Shown here: positions 1 to 6,652 of the stretch, piece by piece
Layout: every line of letters begins with the position of its first letter
Numbering within the stretch: position 1 is the first letter of the stretch
From: an uncultured Bacillota bacterium
Lineage (GTDB): Bacteria; Bacillota; Clostridia; Christensenellales; UBA1242
Assembly: GCA_900545735.1 (NCBI GenBank)
Contig: URAC01000035.1
Span: forward strand, 1 to 9,534
Direction of reading: 5' to 3'
Length of the DNA: 9,534 nucleotides
Notes under the pieces: model-generated
What the model saw: only the letters and a program-made list of their open reading frames with translations
Databases searched by the model: none
Told to the model about the DNA's origin: nothing
Program-made: the position numbers and the translations under genes

Positions 1-108
1 TGCAAATTAATTGTCTAAATTCTAAAAAACTTAAGCAAAAATTAAGAATACGAATTAAAATCTTTTTAAGAAAATGAAGAGATTCAAAAATAATAAAAGG
101 AGAAAACA
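1..108. other. Leader region upstream of fusA, no gene
   Basis: This AT-rich stretch contains no coding frame, tRNA or clear hairpin that I can support. AGGAG at 98-102 is the fusA ribosome site. Several TTAAG-like and TAAAAT-like words occur, but no -35/-10 pair with 16-18 base spacing stands out, so the fusA promoter may lie here unrecognised or off the edge of the contig. Confidence 0.5.
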
Positions 109-2181
109 ATGTCAGCAGATTTACATTTGACTAGAAACGTTGGTATCATGGCTCACATCGATGCTGGTAAGACAACAACAACAGAAAGAATTTTGTTTTA
201 TACTGGCAAAAATCATAAAATCGGTGAAGTTCACGATGGTCAAGCAACAATGGACTGGATGGCTCAAGAACAAGAAAGAGGCATCACAATCACATCAGCT
301 TGCACAACTTGCCAATGGAAAGGTCATAAAATTAATATTATTGACACACCAGGACACGTTGACTTCACAATCGAAGTTTTGCGTTCCTTGAAAGTTCTTG
401 ATGGTGCTGTTCTTGTTTTGAGTGCAAGAGATAAAGTTCAACCTCAAACAGAAACAGTTTGGCGTCAAGCAACAGAATGTAAAGTTCCTGTTATCATCTA
501 TGTTAATAAGATGGATAGGGACGATGCATATTTTGATAAGTGTGTAGATTCTGTTAGAGAAAGATTGCACACAACACCACTTCCACTTCAAATGCCAATA
601 GGTATGGCTGAAGACTTTAAAGGCGTTATCGACCTTTTAAAGATGAAAGCATATCTCCCAGAAGATGATATGGGAAAAATTATTGACGAAGTAGAAATTC
701 CAGATGATTTGAAAGCAGAAGCTCAAAAGAGACACGATGCTTTAATCGAACAAATCGTTGAAACTGATGATGCACTTTTGGAAAAATATTTCGAAGGTCA
801 AGAAATCACTATGGACGAACTCAAAAAAGCAATCAGAAGTGCAACAATTTCTAAAAAAGTTACACCAATGCTTTGCGGTTCTTCATACAAAAACAAAGGC
901 GTTCAAAACCTTCTTGATGCTATGGTTGAATACTTGCCATCACCTTTGGATATTGACGCTATTAAAGGTATAAACCCAGTAACAGAACAAGAAGAAACAA
1001 GAGAAGCAAGCGAATCAGCACCTTTTGCAGGCCTTGCATTCAAAATCGCAACTGACCCATTTGTTGGTGGCTTAACTTTCTTCCGTGTTTATTCAGGCGT
1101 TTTGAAAGCTGGTTCATACGTTTACAACTCAATCACAGGAAAAACAGAAAGAGTTGGTCGTTTGATTCGTATGCACGCAAATAACCGTCAAGAAATTCAA
1201 GAAGTTGGCGCAGGAGACATCGCAGCGATTGTTGGTCTTAAAGATACAATCACAGGACACACACTTTGTGATGAAAAACACCCAATTCAACTTGAAAGCA
1301 TGGTTTTCCCAGAACCAGTTATCCAACTTGCTATTGAACCAAAAACAAAAGATATGCAAGAAAAAATGGCTCTCGCACTCGCAAAACTTTCTCGTGAAGA
1401 CCCTTCATTCAGAGTTGCAACAAACGTTGAAACAGGTCAAACACTTATTTCAGGTATGGGCGAACTTCACCTTGAAATTATCGTTGATAGACTTCTTCGT
1501 GAATTCAAAGTTGAAGCAAATATTGGTGCTCCACAAGTTGCATATAGAGAAACAATTAGAAAACCTGTTAAAGCAGAAGGTAAATATATTCGTCAATCAG
1601 GTGGTAAAGGTCAATACGGTCACTGCTTGATTGAAATGGAACCTCTTGAAAGAGGCGCTGGATATGAATTTGTTGATAAAACAGTTGGCGGTTCAATTCC
1701 AAAAGAATATATCCAACCTATTAACAATGGTATTAAAGAAGCTAGAATGTCAGGTGTTCTCGCTGGTTATGAAACAGTAGACTTCAGAGTAACAGTTTAC
1801 GATGGTTCATTCCACGAAGTTGACTCATCAGAAATGGCATTTAAGATTGCCGGTTCTATGGCATTTAAAGATGGTGCATTAAAAGCAGACCCAGTTCTTC
1901 TTGAACCTATTATGAAAGTTCAAGTTGAAGTTCCTGAAGACTATCTTGGAACAGTTATGGGCAACTTAACTTCACGCCGTGGCATACTTCTTGGAAACGA
2001 TTCAATTCCAGGTGTTCAAAGAATTAACGCAGAAGTTCCACTTGCTGAAATGTTTGGTTACGCAACAGACTTGCGTTCACAAACACAAGGACGCGGCACA
2101 TTTACAATGGAATTTGAAAAATATGCCGAAGTTCCAAGAAACATCGCTGAAAAAGTTATGGGCGAAAGGAAAAAAGCATAA
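109..2181 (+). CDS. fusA: Translation elongation factor G (EF-G)
   Basis: This encodes a cytoplasmic GTPase that drives ribosomal translocation and, with RRF, ribosome recycling. The 690 residues match the usual length of the family. The G domain shows the P-loop AHIDAGKT (15-22), switch I RGITIT (57-62), DTPGH (79-83) and NKMD (133-136). Domain II follows at about 305-390. Domain III carries ISGMGELHLEI (447-457), domain IV carries GGKGQYGH (498-505) and the HEVDSSEMAFK segment (569-579), and domain V runs to the end. The start is firm because AGGAG (98-102) lies 6 bases before the ATG. The G-domain stretch SARDKVQPQTE (105-115) is less typical than the rest, but domain IV and overall identity fit EF-G and not a tetracycline-protection protein. 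The usual partners rpsG and tuf are not seen: only 108 bases precede it and an unrelated gene follows. The stop codon overlaps the first of two palindromic units, and a terminator lies about 70 bases downstream. Confidence 0.97.
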   Translation: MSADLHLTRNVGIMAHIDAGKTTTTERILFYTGKNHKIGEVHDGQATMDWMAQEQERGITITSACTTCQWKGHKINIIDTPGHVDFTIEVLRSLKVLDGAVLVLSARDKVQPQTETVWRQATECKVPVIIYVNKMDRDDAYFDKCVDSVRERLHTTPLPLQMPIGMAEDFKGVIDLLKMKAYLPEDDMGKIIDEVEIPDDLKAEAQKRHDALIEQIVETDDALLEKYFEGQEITMDELKKAIRSATISKKVTPMLCGSSYKNKGVQNLLDAMVEYLPSPLDIDAIKGINPVTEQEETREASESAPFAGLAFKIATDPFVGGLTFFRVYSGVLKAGSYVYNSITGKTERVGRLIRMHANNRQEIQEVGAGDIAAIVGLKDTITGHTLCDEKHPIQLESMVFPEPVIQLAIEPKTKDMQEKMALALAKLSREDPSFRVATNVETGQTLISGMGELHLEIIVDRLLREFKVEANIGAPQVAYRETIRKPVKAEGKYIRQSGGKGQYGHCLIEMEPLERGAGYEFVDKTVGGSIPKEYIQPINNGIKEARMSGVLAGYETVDFRVTVYDGSFHEVDSSEMAFKIAGSMAFKDGALKADPVLLEPIMKVQVEVPEDYLGTVMGNLTSRRGILLGNDSIPGVQRINAEVPLAEMFGYATDLRSQTQGRGTFTMEFEKYAEVPRNIAEKVMGERKKA

Positions 2182-2200
2182 TTTGTTCCGAACGCAAATT
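2180..2200 (+). repeat. Palindromic stem-loop unit, copy 1
   Basis: Arms AATTTG (2180-2185) and CAAATT (2195-2200) are perfect complements around the 9-base core TTCCGAACG (2186-2194). The stem can extend outward through CAT/ATG (2177-2179 and 2202-2204) past one bulged G. It begins inside the fusA stop codon. The core itself contains the odd palindrome GTTCCGAAC. A second unit with the same core follows 38 bases on. Confidence 0.7.
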
Positions 2201-2217
2201 GATGCTTCAAATTTAAA

Positions 2218-2238
2218 AAATTGTTCCGAACGCAATTT
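2218..2238 (+). repeat. Palindromic stem-loop unit, copy 2
   Basis: Arms AAATTG (2218-2223) and CAATTT (2233-2238) flank the same core TTCCGAACG (2224-2232). Relative to copy 1 the arms differ on both sides in a way that keeps pairing (AATTTG/CAAATT versus AAATTG/CAATTT). This looks like conservation of structure or symmetry, not simple duplication. It sits between the fusA stop and the fusA terminator. Confidence 0.7.
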
Positions 2239-2247
2239 AAAAATAAT

Positions 2248-2285
2248 AAAAAATCCACTTAACTTAACCGAAGTGGATTTTTTTA
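2248..2285. terminator. Rho-independent terminator between fusA and the XRE gene
   Basis: A 13-base-pair stem (2248-2260 with 2271-2283, core ATCCACTT/AAGTGGAT) encloses a 10-base loop and ends in a run of seven T on the + strand. The minus-strand reading also ends in T-rich sequence, and the stop codon of the converging XRE gene lies in the T run. It can therefore serve both convergent genes. Confidence 0.88.
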
Positions 2286-2489
2286 TTCTTCTAATCCTAA
2301 TAAATAATCTGTTGAAACTTTAAATAGCTTTGCCATTTTTACAATATTTTCAGCATCTGGCGTGCTTTTGCCTAATTCCCATAATGAAATAGTATCTTGC
2401 GTGGTGTTCAAGTGCTTAGCAAGTTCTGTTTGAGATAATTGGGCTTCTTTTCTTAGTTCTTTAATTGTCTTATTAATTTTTAACGTCAT
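2283..2489 (-). CDS. Small XRE/Cro-family transcriptional regulator
   Basis: This 68-residue protein is a single Cro/C1-type helix-turn-helix domain and little else. It probably acts as a DNA-binding repressor in the cytoplasm. The HTH spans about residues 8-65. LSQTELAKHLNTT (18-30) gives helix 2 and the turn, QDTISLWELGK (31-41) is the recognition helix with its typical W-E-G-K end, and FKVSTDYLLG (56-65) is the usual last helix. There is no partner or ligand-binding domain. The ATG at 2489 has only a weak GGA just upstream, and no clear promoter was found on this strand. The gene is divergent from the surface-protein gene at 2635. Two ACGA-N7-TCGT palindromes in the shared region are likely candidates for its binding sites, which is inference from position and symmetry. 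A toxin-antitoxin role is possible for such short XRE proteins, but no toxin gene is adjacent. Confidence 0.9.
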   Translation of the reverse strand: MTLKINKTIKELRKEAQLSQTELAKHLNTTQDTISLWELGKSTPDAENIVKMAKLFKVSTDYLLGLEE

Positions 2490-2561
2490 TTCCGTAGTTC
2501 TTTTATTGTCCTATTATTTTTTGTACTTTATTTAAGTTATATGAAAAAATATCATTTTTAT

Positions 2562-2590
2562 TTGACTTACGAGAAAAAATCGTATATAAT
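2562..2590 (+). promoter_or_regulatory. Promoter of the 559-residue surface-protein gene
   Basis: The -35 box TTGACT (2562-2567) and the -10 box TATAAT (2585-2590) are separated by exactly 17 bases, close to the sigma-A consensus. The predicted transcript start is near 2597, giving a leader of about 38 bases. The spacer is itself the palindrome TACGA-N7-TCGTA, so a repressor bound there would block RNA polymerase directly. Confidence 0.85.
2568..2584. promoter_or_regulatory. Operator-like palindrome in the promoter spacer
   Basis: TACGA (2568-2572) and TCGTA (2580-2584) form a perfect inverted repeat around gaaaaaa. The inner form ACGA-N7-TCGT recurs at 2601-2615, with centres 32 bases apart, about three helical turns. 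Its placement between the -35 and -10 boxes is typical of repressor operators. Confidence 0.6.
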
Positions 2591-2600
2591 GGCTATGTAA

Positions 2601-2615
2601 ACGAATATTCTTCGT
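2601..2615. promoter_or_regulatory. Second operator-like palindrome or leader hairpin
   Basis: ACGA (2601-2604) and TCGT (2612-2615) are the same half-sites with the same 7-base spacing as the site in the promoter spacer, but a different centre sequence. It lies just downstream of the predicted transcript start. In RNA it could also fold as ACGAA/TTCGT with a 5-base loop, 8 bases before the ribosome site, so a role in mRNA stability or translation is the alternative. Confidence 0.5.
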
Positions 2616-2634
2616 CTGCAAAAAAGGAGGTTTT

Positions 2635-4314
2635 ATGGAAATAAAACGGAATAAGAGCACCAAAGTGATAGTGGTTGCAATCGCAATCTTGCTCTGCTTA
2701 GCACTAGCAGTGGGCATCACAGGTGCTTGGTATCAAGCGCAAAGAAGAGCAACAGGCACAGTCAAGATGGACAAGGGTATTGTCATTGACTACACAGGCT
2801 TTGGCAAAACGCCAAACGAAGGAACTTGGCTTAGAGAAACAACTATTTCATTTAAGTTGTTTGAAGACGCCGATGTCCAACCAGGTGAGAAGATTTCACT
2901 TAATGACGCAGGCATTAAAGCAAACGCTAGTTCAGTAGACTTCTATGCAAGAGTAAAACTCAGTTATGAGTTCTACAACGGCGAAACAAAACTAGAAACA
3001 TTGCCAGCATCATTTAAGGCAAGTGATTTAATCACAACAAGCGCAACATTTTTTGGTTCAGATTGGGTAGACTCAGGAGCAGGTGATGGCTATTATTACT
3101 ACGCAACAGGAACAACGCTCAATAAGTTTGTTAGTGGTGGAGAATACATAGATTTATTTGACACAAACGCTAGGTTCATAATTGAAGGGGCAGGCTTCAC
3201 AGGAGCAGAAAATGAAGGCGAAGGCGGTGGCTTTGTTGTTGACGAAACAACTTCAATCAACAAGATTGTTGTTTATCTCACTCTCGAAACACTTCAAGGA
3301 GATGCAGACGCAACTGCAGAAGGTTGGAAAATTGAAAAACCAGTTGTTTTTGCAGATGCAACTGAAAAACTTGAAACCAGCGTTGGCAAAGTAGCAACAA
3401 CTGAGAACTTAAATGTTTCAGTTGGTGGAGCAGCAGAAGTTCCACTTAACAAAGTTGTTTTCCCATACGACACAACTACAACACTCACATTCGACTCAAA
3501 CAATGTTGAATATGTAACACTAACATATTCAAACGGCGAAAGCGAAACATTTAGCGAAACAGCAGCCAACACTTATGAAGTTTATGCTCATTCAACTAAA
3601 GGAACTGTAACGGCATATACTGTTGGACTTTGGAGTGATAGTGAATACACAGGATTTACTTATTCTTCAAAAGGGTTTAATCAAGATATGTCACAATATG
3701 ATATAAAAAATGGTATTGGAATAACTGGCTATTATGGGATTGAAAATAAATTAAACATTCAACCTATTGTAAAAGTAAGAATTAGAGATTTTAAGATTGA
3801 ACTTGAATATTCAAGTTATGAAGAATTTGAAAATGCTTTTTGGACAATTTTGGGTTCACTACAATATCCTGCAAAAATAGGTAATAATAAATTTGAAAAT
3901 ATAACAGATGTTTATGCTTGGATGCATAGTATTAACAAAAGTACGTTTATGTCTGACTATTCTAGTCCTATGATTATAACTTATGAAACTTATTGCGATG
4001 CATCTAGTTCAATAGGTACGAATAAAACTATTACTGAGATTGGAGTAGGTGCTTTTTATGGAAAAAATATTACTAATATATCATTATCAAGTGAAATCAC
4101 GAAAATTAATTTTTATGCAATGCAAGATTGTATAGAATTAACATCAATTACGATAACGGAATCTCTTAAGGAAATCGGCAATGGTGCCTTTAGCGGTTGC
4201 ACCAACTTAGAAACCACAATCGGTTCGGGTTGGGTTAAAGTGGAAGATGGCTCAGCAGTTGATTCAAGCACACTTTTGAAAGATATTAGTTATGATATTA
4301 GACGAAATGCTTAA
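2635..4314 (+). CDS. Predicted exported surface protein with SipW-type leader and BspA-like leucine-rich repeats
   Basis: This 559-residue protein is predicted to be exported; its function is unknown. Positively charged MEIKRNKSTK is followed by a hydrophobic segment (11-29). The next residues, GITGAWYQAQ, resemble the signal region of SipW-processed TasA/camelysin-type proteins, though no sipW gene is in the window. Residues about 45-240 look like beta-rich extracellular sequence. Residues about 464-526 hold two to three BspA-type (LRR_5) repeats, seen in TEIGVGAFYGKNITNISL and KEIGNGAFSGCTNLE. No sortase LPXTG motif or C-terminal anchor is present. The start is supported by AAGGAGG (2624-2630), four bases before the ATG. 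It has its own strong promoter with operator-like sites facing the XRE gene. Codon use changes abruptly at about 3600-4150, where AAT and ATA codons replace the AAC and ATT/ATC of the flanks, suggesting an exchanged segment. An adhesin role is plausible by family but not shown. Confidence 0.8.
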   Translation: MEIKRNKSTKVIVVAIAILLCLALAVGITGAWYQAQRRATGTVKMDKGIVIDYTGFGKTPNEGTWLRETTISFKLFEDADVQPGEKISLNDAGIKANASSVDFYARVKLSYEFYNGETKLETLPASFKASDLITTSATFFGSDWVDSGAGDGYYYYATGTTLNKFVSGGEYIDLFDTNARFIIEGAGFTGAENEGEGGGFVVDETTSINKIVVYLTLETLQGDADATAEGWKIEKPVVFADATEKLETSVGKVATTENLNVSVGGAAEVPLNKVVFPYDTTTTLTFDSNNVEYVTLTYSNGESETFSETAANTYEVYAHSTKGTVTAYTVGLWSDSEYTGFTYSSKGFNQDMSQYDIKNGIGITGYYGIENKLNIQPIVKVRIRDFKIELEYSSYEEFENAFWTILGSLQYPAKIGNNKFENITDVYAWMHSINKSTFMSDYSSPMIITYETYCDASSSIGTNKTITEIGVGAFYGKNITNISLSSEITKINFYAMQDCIELTSITITESLKEIGNGAFSGCTNLETTIGSGWVKVEDGSAVDSSTLLKDISYDIRRNA

Positions 4315-4326
4315 TTAAATTAAAAT

Positions 4327-4354
4327 AAAAACTCCCCAAAAGGGGAGTTTTTTT
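4327..4354. terminator. Strong bidirectional rho-independent terminator
   Basis: An 11-base-pair stem (4327-4337 with 4342-4352, core CTCCCC/GGGGAG) closes on an AAAA loop. It is followed by seven T on the + strand, and on the minus strand by five T and then more AT-rich sequence. It lies between the converging surface-protein gene and the deacetylase gene, whose stop codon begins at the T run, so it can end both transcripts. Confidence 0.93.
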
Positions 4355-5093
4355 ATGAAAGGCAATCGGTTACGGTGGTGAGAGTGAAGCCGTTTTCTTG
4401 AAGCGTTTTTATTATTCTTGGCAAGGCTTCGGCGGTGCATTTTGTTGGGTGCATTAAAATCAAATCGCCACCTTTTGCGTTCTTAGTCGCTCGAGTGTAA
4501 ATGGTGTCTGCATCTTGGTCGCGCCAGTCTATAGTATCTCGCGTCCACATAATAACATTATAATTAAGTGCTTTTGCTGCTTGCATTGTTGAACTATTAA
4601 ACGCGCCGCTTGGTGGGGCAAACAAGTTCATTTCAACGCCAAGAGTGGTTTTTACAATGTCATGGCAAGAACTAATCTCTTTTTTATTTCCGTCCAAATT
4701 GATTTTATCTTGGTCCTTATGGAAATAGCCGTGGTTTGCAATTTCGTGTCCATTTTCATAAATTTTCTTTGCAAGTTCAGGATATTTTTCCACCCACATT
4801 CCGCCTAAAAAGAAGGTTGTTTTCACATTGTTGTTATTCAATGTTTCAAGCATAGAATCTAAATATTCATTTCCCCAATAGACATTAATCATTAAGCAAA
4901 TTTTATTGCTGTTCAAATTGCCGTTATAGATTGGAGTTTCATCTGCTTGCGAAAATGCTTTTAATGTTCCACCAACATAGGTGAGTGCGAACATAGAAAG
5001 CAAAACAAACCCGATAATCGAGTTTGCTACAATATTGCGGAATGCGCTTCCGCTTAATTTTTTCTTTTTTTCTCTAAACCCAAATATTTTCAT
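4353..5093 (-). CDS. Membrane-anchored polysaccharide deacetylase (NodB domain, YlxY/PdaB-like)
   Basis: This is a carbohydrate esterase family 4-type protein expected to act on peptidoglycan or another N-acetylated polysaccharide outside the membrane. In its 246 residues, a basic stretch (KKKK) precedes one transmembrane segment at about 22-44. The NodB domain follows from about 64. The usual TFDD motif 1 is replaced by NVYWGNE (70-76), as in the YlxY-type branch. The metal-binding histidines are kept (HGYFH, 121-125), motif 3 is APPSGAF (159-165) without its usual arginine, motif 4 is DTIDW (186-190), and motif 5 is LMHPT with H215. Loss of the two motif 1 aspartates makes normal deacetylase chemistry uncertain. 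It is the last gene of the four-gene minus-strand run, 36 bases after the zinc-ribbon gene. There is no Shine-Dalgarno sequence before the ATG. A TATATT box ends nine bases upstream, so it may have its own leaderless transcript. Confidence 0.87.
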   Translation of the reverse strand: MKIFGFREKKKKLSGSAFRNIVANSIIGFVLLSMFALTYVGGTLKAFSQADETPIYNGNLNSNKICLMINVYWGNEYLDSMLETLNNNNVKTTFFLGGMWVEKYPELAKKIYENGHEIANHGYFHKDQDKINLDGNKKEISSCHDIVKTTLGVEMNLFAPPSGAFNSSTMQAAKALNYNVIMWTRDTIDWRDQDADTIYTRATKNAKGGDLILMHPTKCTAEALPRIIKTLQENGFTLTTVTDCLS

Positions 5094-5101
5094 ATCGGGG
5101 T

Positions 5102-5107
5102 AATATA
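5102..5107 (-). promoter_or_regulatory. Possible -10 box immediately upstream of the deacetylase gene
   Basis: Read on the minus strand this is TATATT, five of six matches to TATAAT, ending 8 bases before the ATG at 5093. A start of transcription about 7 bases downstream would leave almost no leader. No convincing -35 box at 16-18 bases is seen, so the call is tentative. Confidence 0.25.
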
Positions 5108-5129
5108 TGCTTTAAATTTGCAATTAAGA

Positions 5130-5354
5130 CTAAATTTCTTCTTTTAATTTATAAATGAACATTTTAATTTGTCCCAAAGTTACTGTGTCTTTAACAACTT
5201 TAGAAAGGTCGCTTAAAATTTCAAGTTTTGCTTTTATTGCAAGTTGTTTTTTATATACTTTTGCGTTTTCAGTAAGCGCTTCGCCGCACATAGGGCAGAA
5301 GTTTGCGCTTTCGTCAATTTCGCTTTTACAAATTTCACAAATTTTATTTTCCAT
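5130..5354 (-). CDS. Small zinc-ribbon protein
   Basis: This 74-residue cytoplasmic protein has no signal or membrane segment. The N-terminus is a zinc-ribbon with C6-x2-C9 and C20-x2-C23 (CEIC and CPMCG), the common rubredoxin-like knuckle pair that binds one zinc. The rest (about 30-74) is a charged, probably helical tail. Such proteins are often adaptors or nucleic-acid or protein-binding modules, and nothing here fixes which. The start is well supported by AGGAGA (5359-5364) five bases or fewer before the ATG. It lies 27 bases after the 419-residue gene and 36 before the deacetylase, consistent with co-transcription. Confidence 0.8.
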   Translation of the reverse strand: MENKICEICKSEIDESANFCPMCGEALTENAKVYKKQLAIKAKLEILSDLSKVVKDTVTLGQIKMFIYKLKEEI

Positions 5355-5381
5355 AATATCTCCTAAATTAATTTAGTCAAA

Positions 5382-6641
5382 TTATTCAAGTCCTATGCCT
5401 AAATCGCTTTTTGATTGTGCGTTTTCATCTTTTTCAGCAATCATTTCGTCAATATTGAGTTGGCTGTTTTGTTCTTTAATTCTATTTTTCATTGCATTTG
5501 AATCAAAATCTTGAGCCATTAAACGATTTTGTGCTTCTGTGATTTTTTCTTTAAGAAGCTCTGCTCTTGCTTGATTCTCTTTTCTTTCTTTATGAATTAA
5601 GTTGAGCAATTCATTGTCTTTATCATACAACCTTTGACCGCCTTTAACAACACAAATATCGTGATTGCCTTCTGCGTAAATTTGGAAGATATTGCCATCA
5701 TTAACCATCATTCGAGGATTTTTGCCTTTTGCAGCGTTCAAGAAGGTGAGTTGGCCTGATGGATAAAATACATTTTCGTTTTTAATAGCAGCAGTGTAGT
5801 TGCCATTGCAATAGAAATACAAATCGGAATTTTCATCATATTTTCTGTCGGCTGGTCTTTCGCCGTTGCTTGGCTTATCGCTCTTTGTTGCATAATCTGT
5901 TTTAATTTTGATTATGTTATAGAATTTTTCGCCATTTTTATTTTCTTTAATGAAATTTAACTTTGTTTCTGTTCCTTGGCTGATATATTTAAGTCTTGGG
6001 TCATTGATTTGGTCAACAATTTCTTGGAAGACGTCAACGCCGAGCGCTTTTAAGATTTTAAATTCTTCATCGCCTTTCATAAGATAAACTTCTTCAGCGC
6101 CATAGTTCAAAGCAAATTTAATATCGTTTATAACTGTTTGTTTGCGTTTTTGAAGACCAAAGAAAAGCCTTCTAAAAGTTTTGCCGTCTGTGAGTTCATC
6201 ATCAGTCAATTTGCTTGTTGCGTTTATTAAATATTTGAATTCCCATTCTTTGCCTATCAAATTGCCAGGCATAAATACAACTATTTTGCCATTATTTGCA
6301 TCAAAATGTTGCAAATCTTTTTTAAAGTCTGACCTATAACTTCCGTCAATAATTCCATTTTGGAAATTGGATAAATCTAGGCAACCTGTGTTATTCCAAA
6401 AAACAACTTGTAAGCATTTTTCTTCTGGGCTAAGTGTTATTTCAACATCGCTAATTTTAGCAGTTTGTTTTTTCTTTGCTTCTTCTTGATAATCTGACAA
6501 TCTACCTGCCTTTGACATTTCGATAATATCGTTATTGTCTAAATTCATTTTGCCAATGTATGATTTATCAAAAGTTTCAGCATACCAAATATCTAACAAA
6601 TATTTTATTTTTTCAGCGTTGTTTTTGAAAGAGTTTATCAT
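5382..6641 (-). CDS. Uncharacterised 419-residue protein, probably a degenerate calcineurin-like phosphoesterase
   Basis: I do not recognise this gene by name. It has no signal peptide or membrane segment. The order and spacing of several segments resemble the metallophosphoesterase fold, but with metal ligands replaced. VVFWNNTG (79-86) stands where D-x-H is expected. MPGNLIG (124-130) stands for GD, LMKGDEE (187-193) for GNH[DE], IIKIKTDY (243-250) for the lone histidine strand, and GNYT (280-283) for GHxH, followed by a KNENVFYPSGQ segment typical of what comes after that motif. Residues 1-60 are polar and helical, possibly a separate binding domain. Residues about 345-392 are a charged, probably coiled-coil tail. 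Translation starts after GAGG (6647-6650) lying in the 11-base gap behind the phosphoesterase gene, so the two are almost certainly co-transcribed. If the reading is right it is a catalytically inactive partner or regulator of its neighbour. The fold assignment is inference from motifs only. Confidence 0.72.
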   Translation of the reverse strand: MINSFKNNAEKIKYLLDIWYAETFDKSYIGKMNLDNNDIIEMSKAGRLSDYQEEAKKKQTAKISDVEITLSPEEKCLQVVFWNNTGCLDLSNFQNGIIDGSYRSDFKKDLQHFDANNGKIVVFMPGNLIGKEWEFKYLINATSKLTDDELTDGKTFRRLFFGLQKRKQTVINDIKFALNYGAEEVYLMKGDEEFKILKALGVDVFQEIVDQINDPRLKYISQGTETKLNFIKENKNGEKFYNIIKIKTDYATKSDKPSNGERPADRKYDENSDLYFYCNGNYTAAIKNENVFYPSGQLTFLNAAKGKNPRMMVNDGNIFQIYAEGNHDICVVKGGQRLYDKDNELLNLIHKERKENQARAELLKEKITEAQNRLMAQDFDSNAMKNRIKEQNSQLNIDEMIAEKDENAQSKSDLGIGLE

Positions 6642-6652
6642 AATTACCTCAC

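Noticed and set aside
295..1630. Overlapping frames on both strands within fusA, and similar ones inside the other large genes
   Set aside because: They have biased, family-less translations, no ribosome sites, and lie wholly within strongly supported genes.
109..2181. Tetracycline-protection protein (Tet(M)-like) instead of EF-G
   Set aside because: G-domain motifs, the domain IV segments GGKGQYGH and HEVDSSEMAFK, and full-length agreement all fit EF-G.
2483..2495. ACG-N7-CGT inverted repeat over the XRE start codon as an autoregulatory site
   Set aside because: The arms are only three bases, and the spacing is two bases shorter than in the two good sites.
2537..2555. A third operator copy resembling the spacer palindrome (TTATAT-gaaaaaa-TATCAT)
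   Set aside because: It shares the A-run and outer bases but lacks the ACGA/TCGT half-sites. The similarity is mostly low complexity.
5655..5670. GNHD motif (residues 325-328) in the 419-residue protein as a real phosphoesterase motif III
   Set aside because: It lies after the segment that matches motif V, in the wrong order, and lacks the preceding hydrophobic strand pattern. It is probably coincidence.
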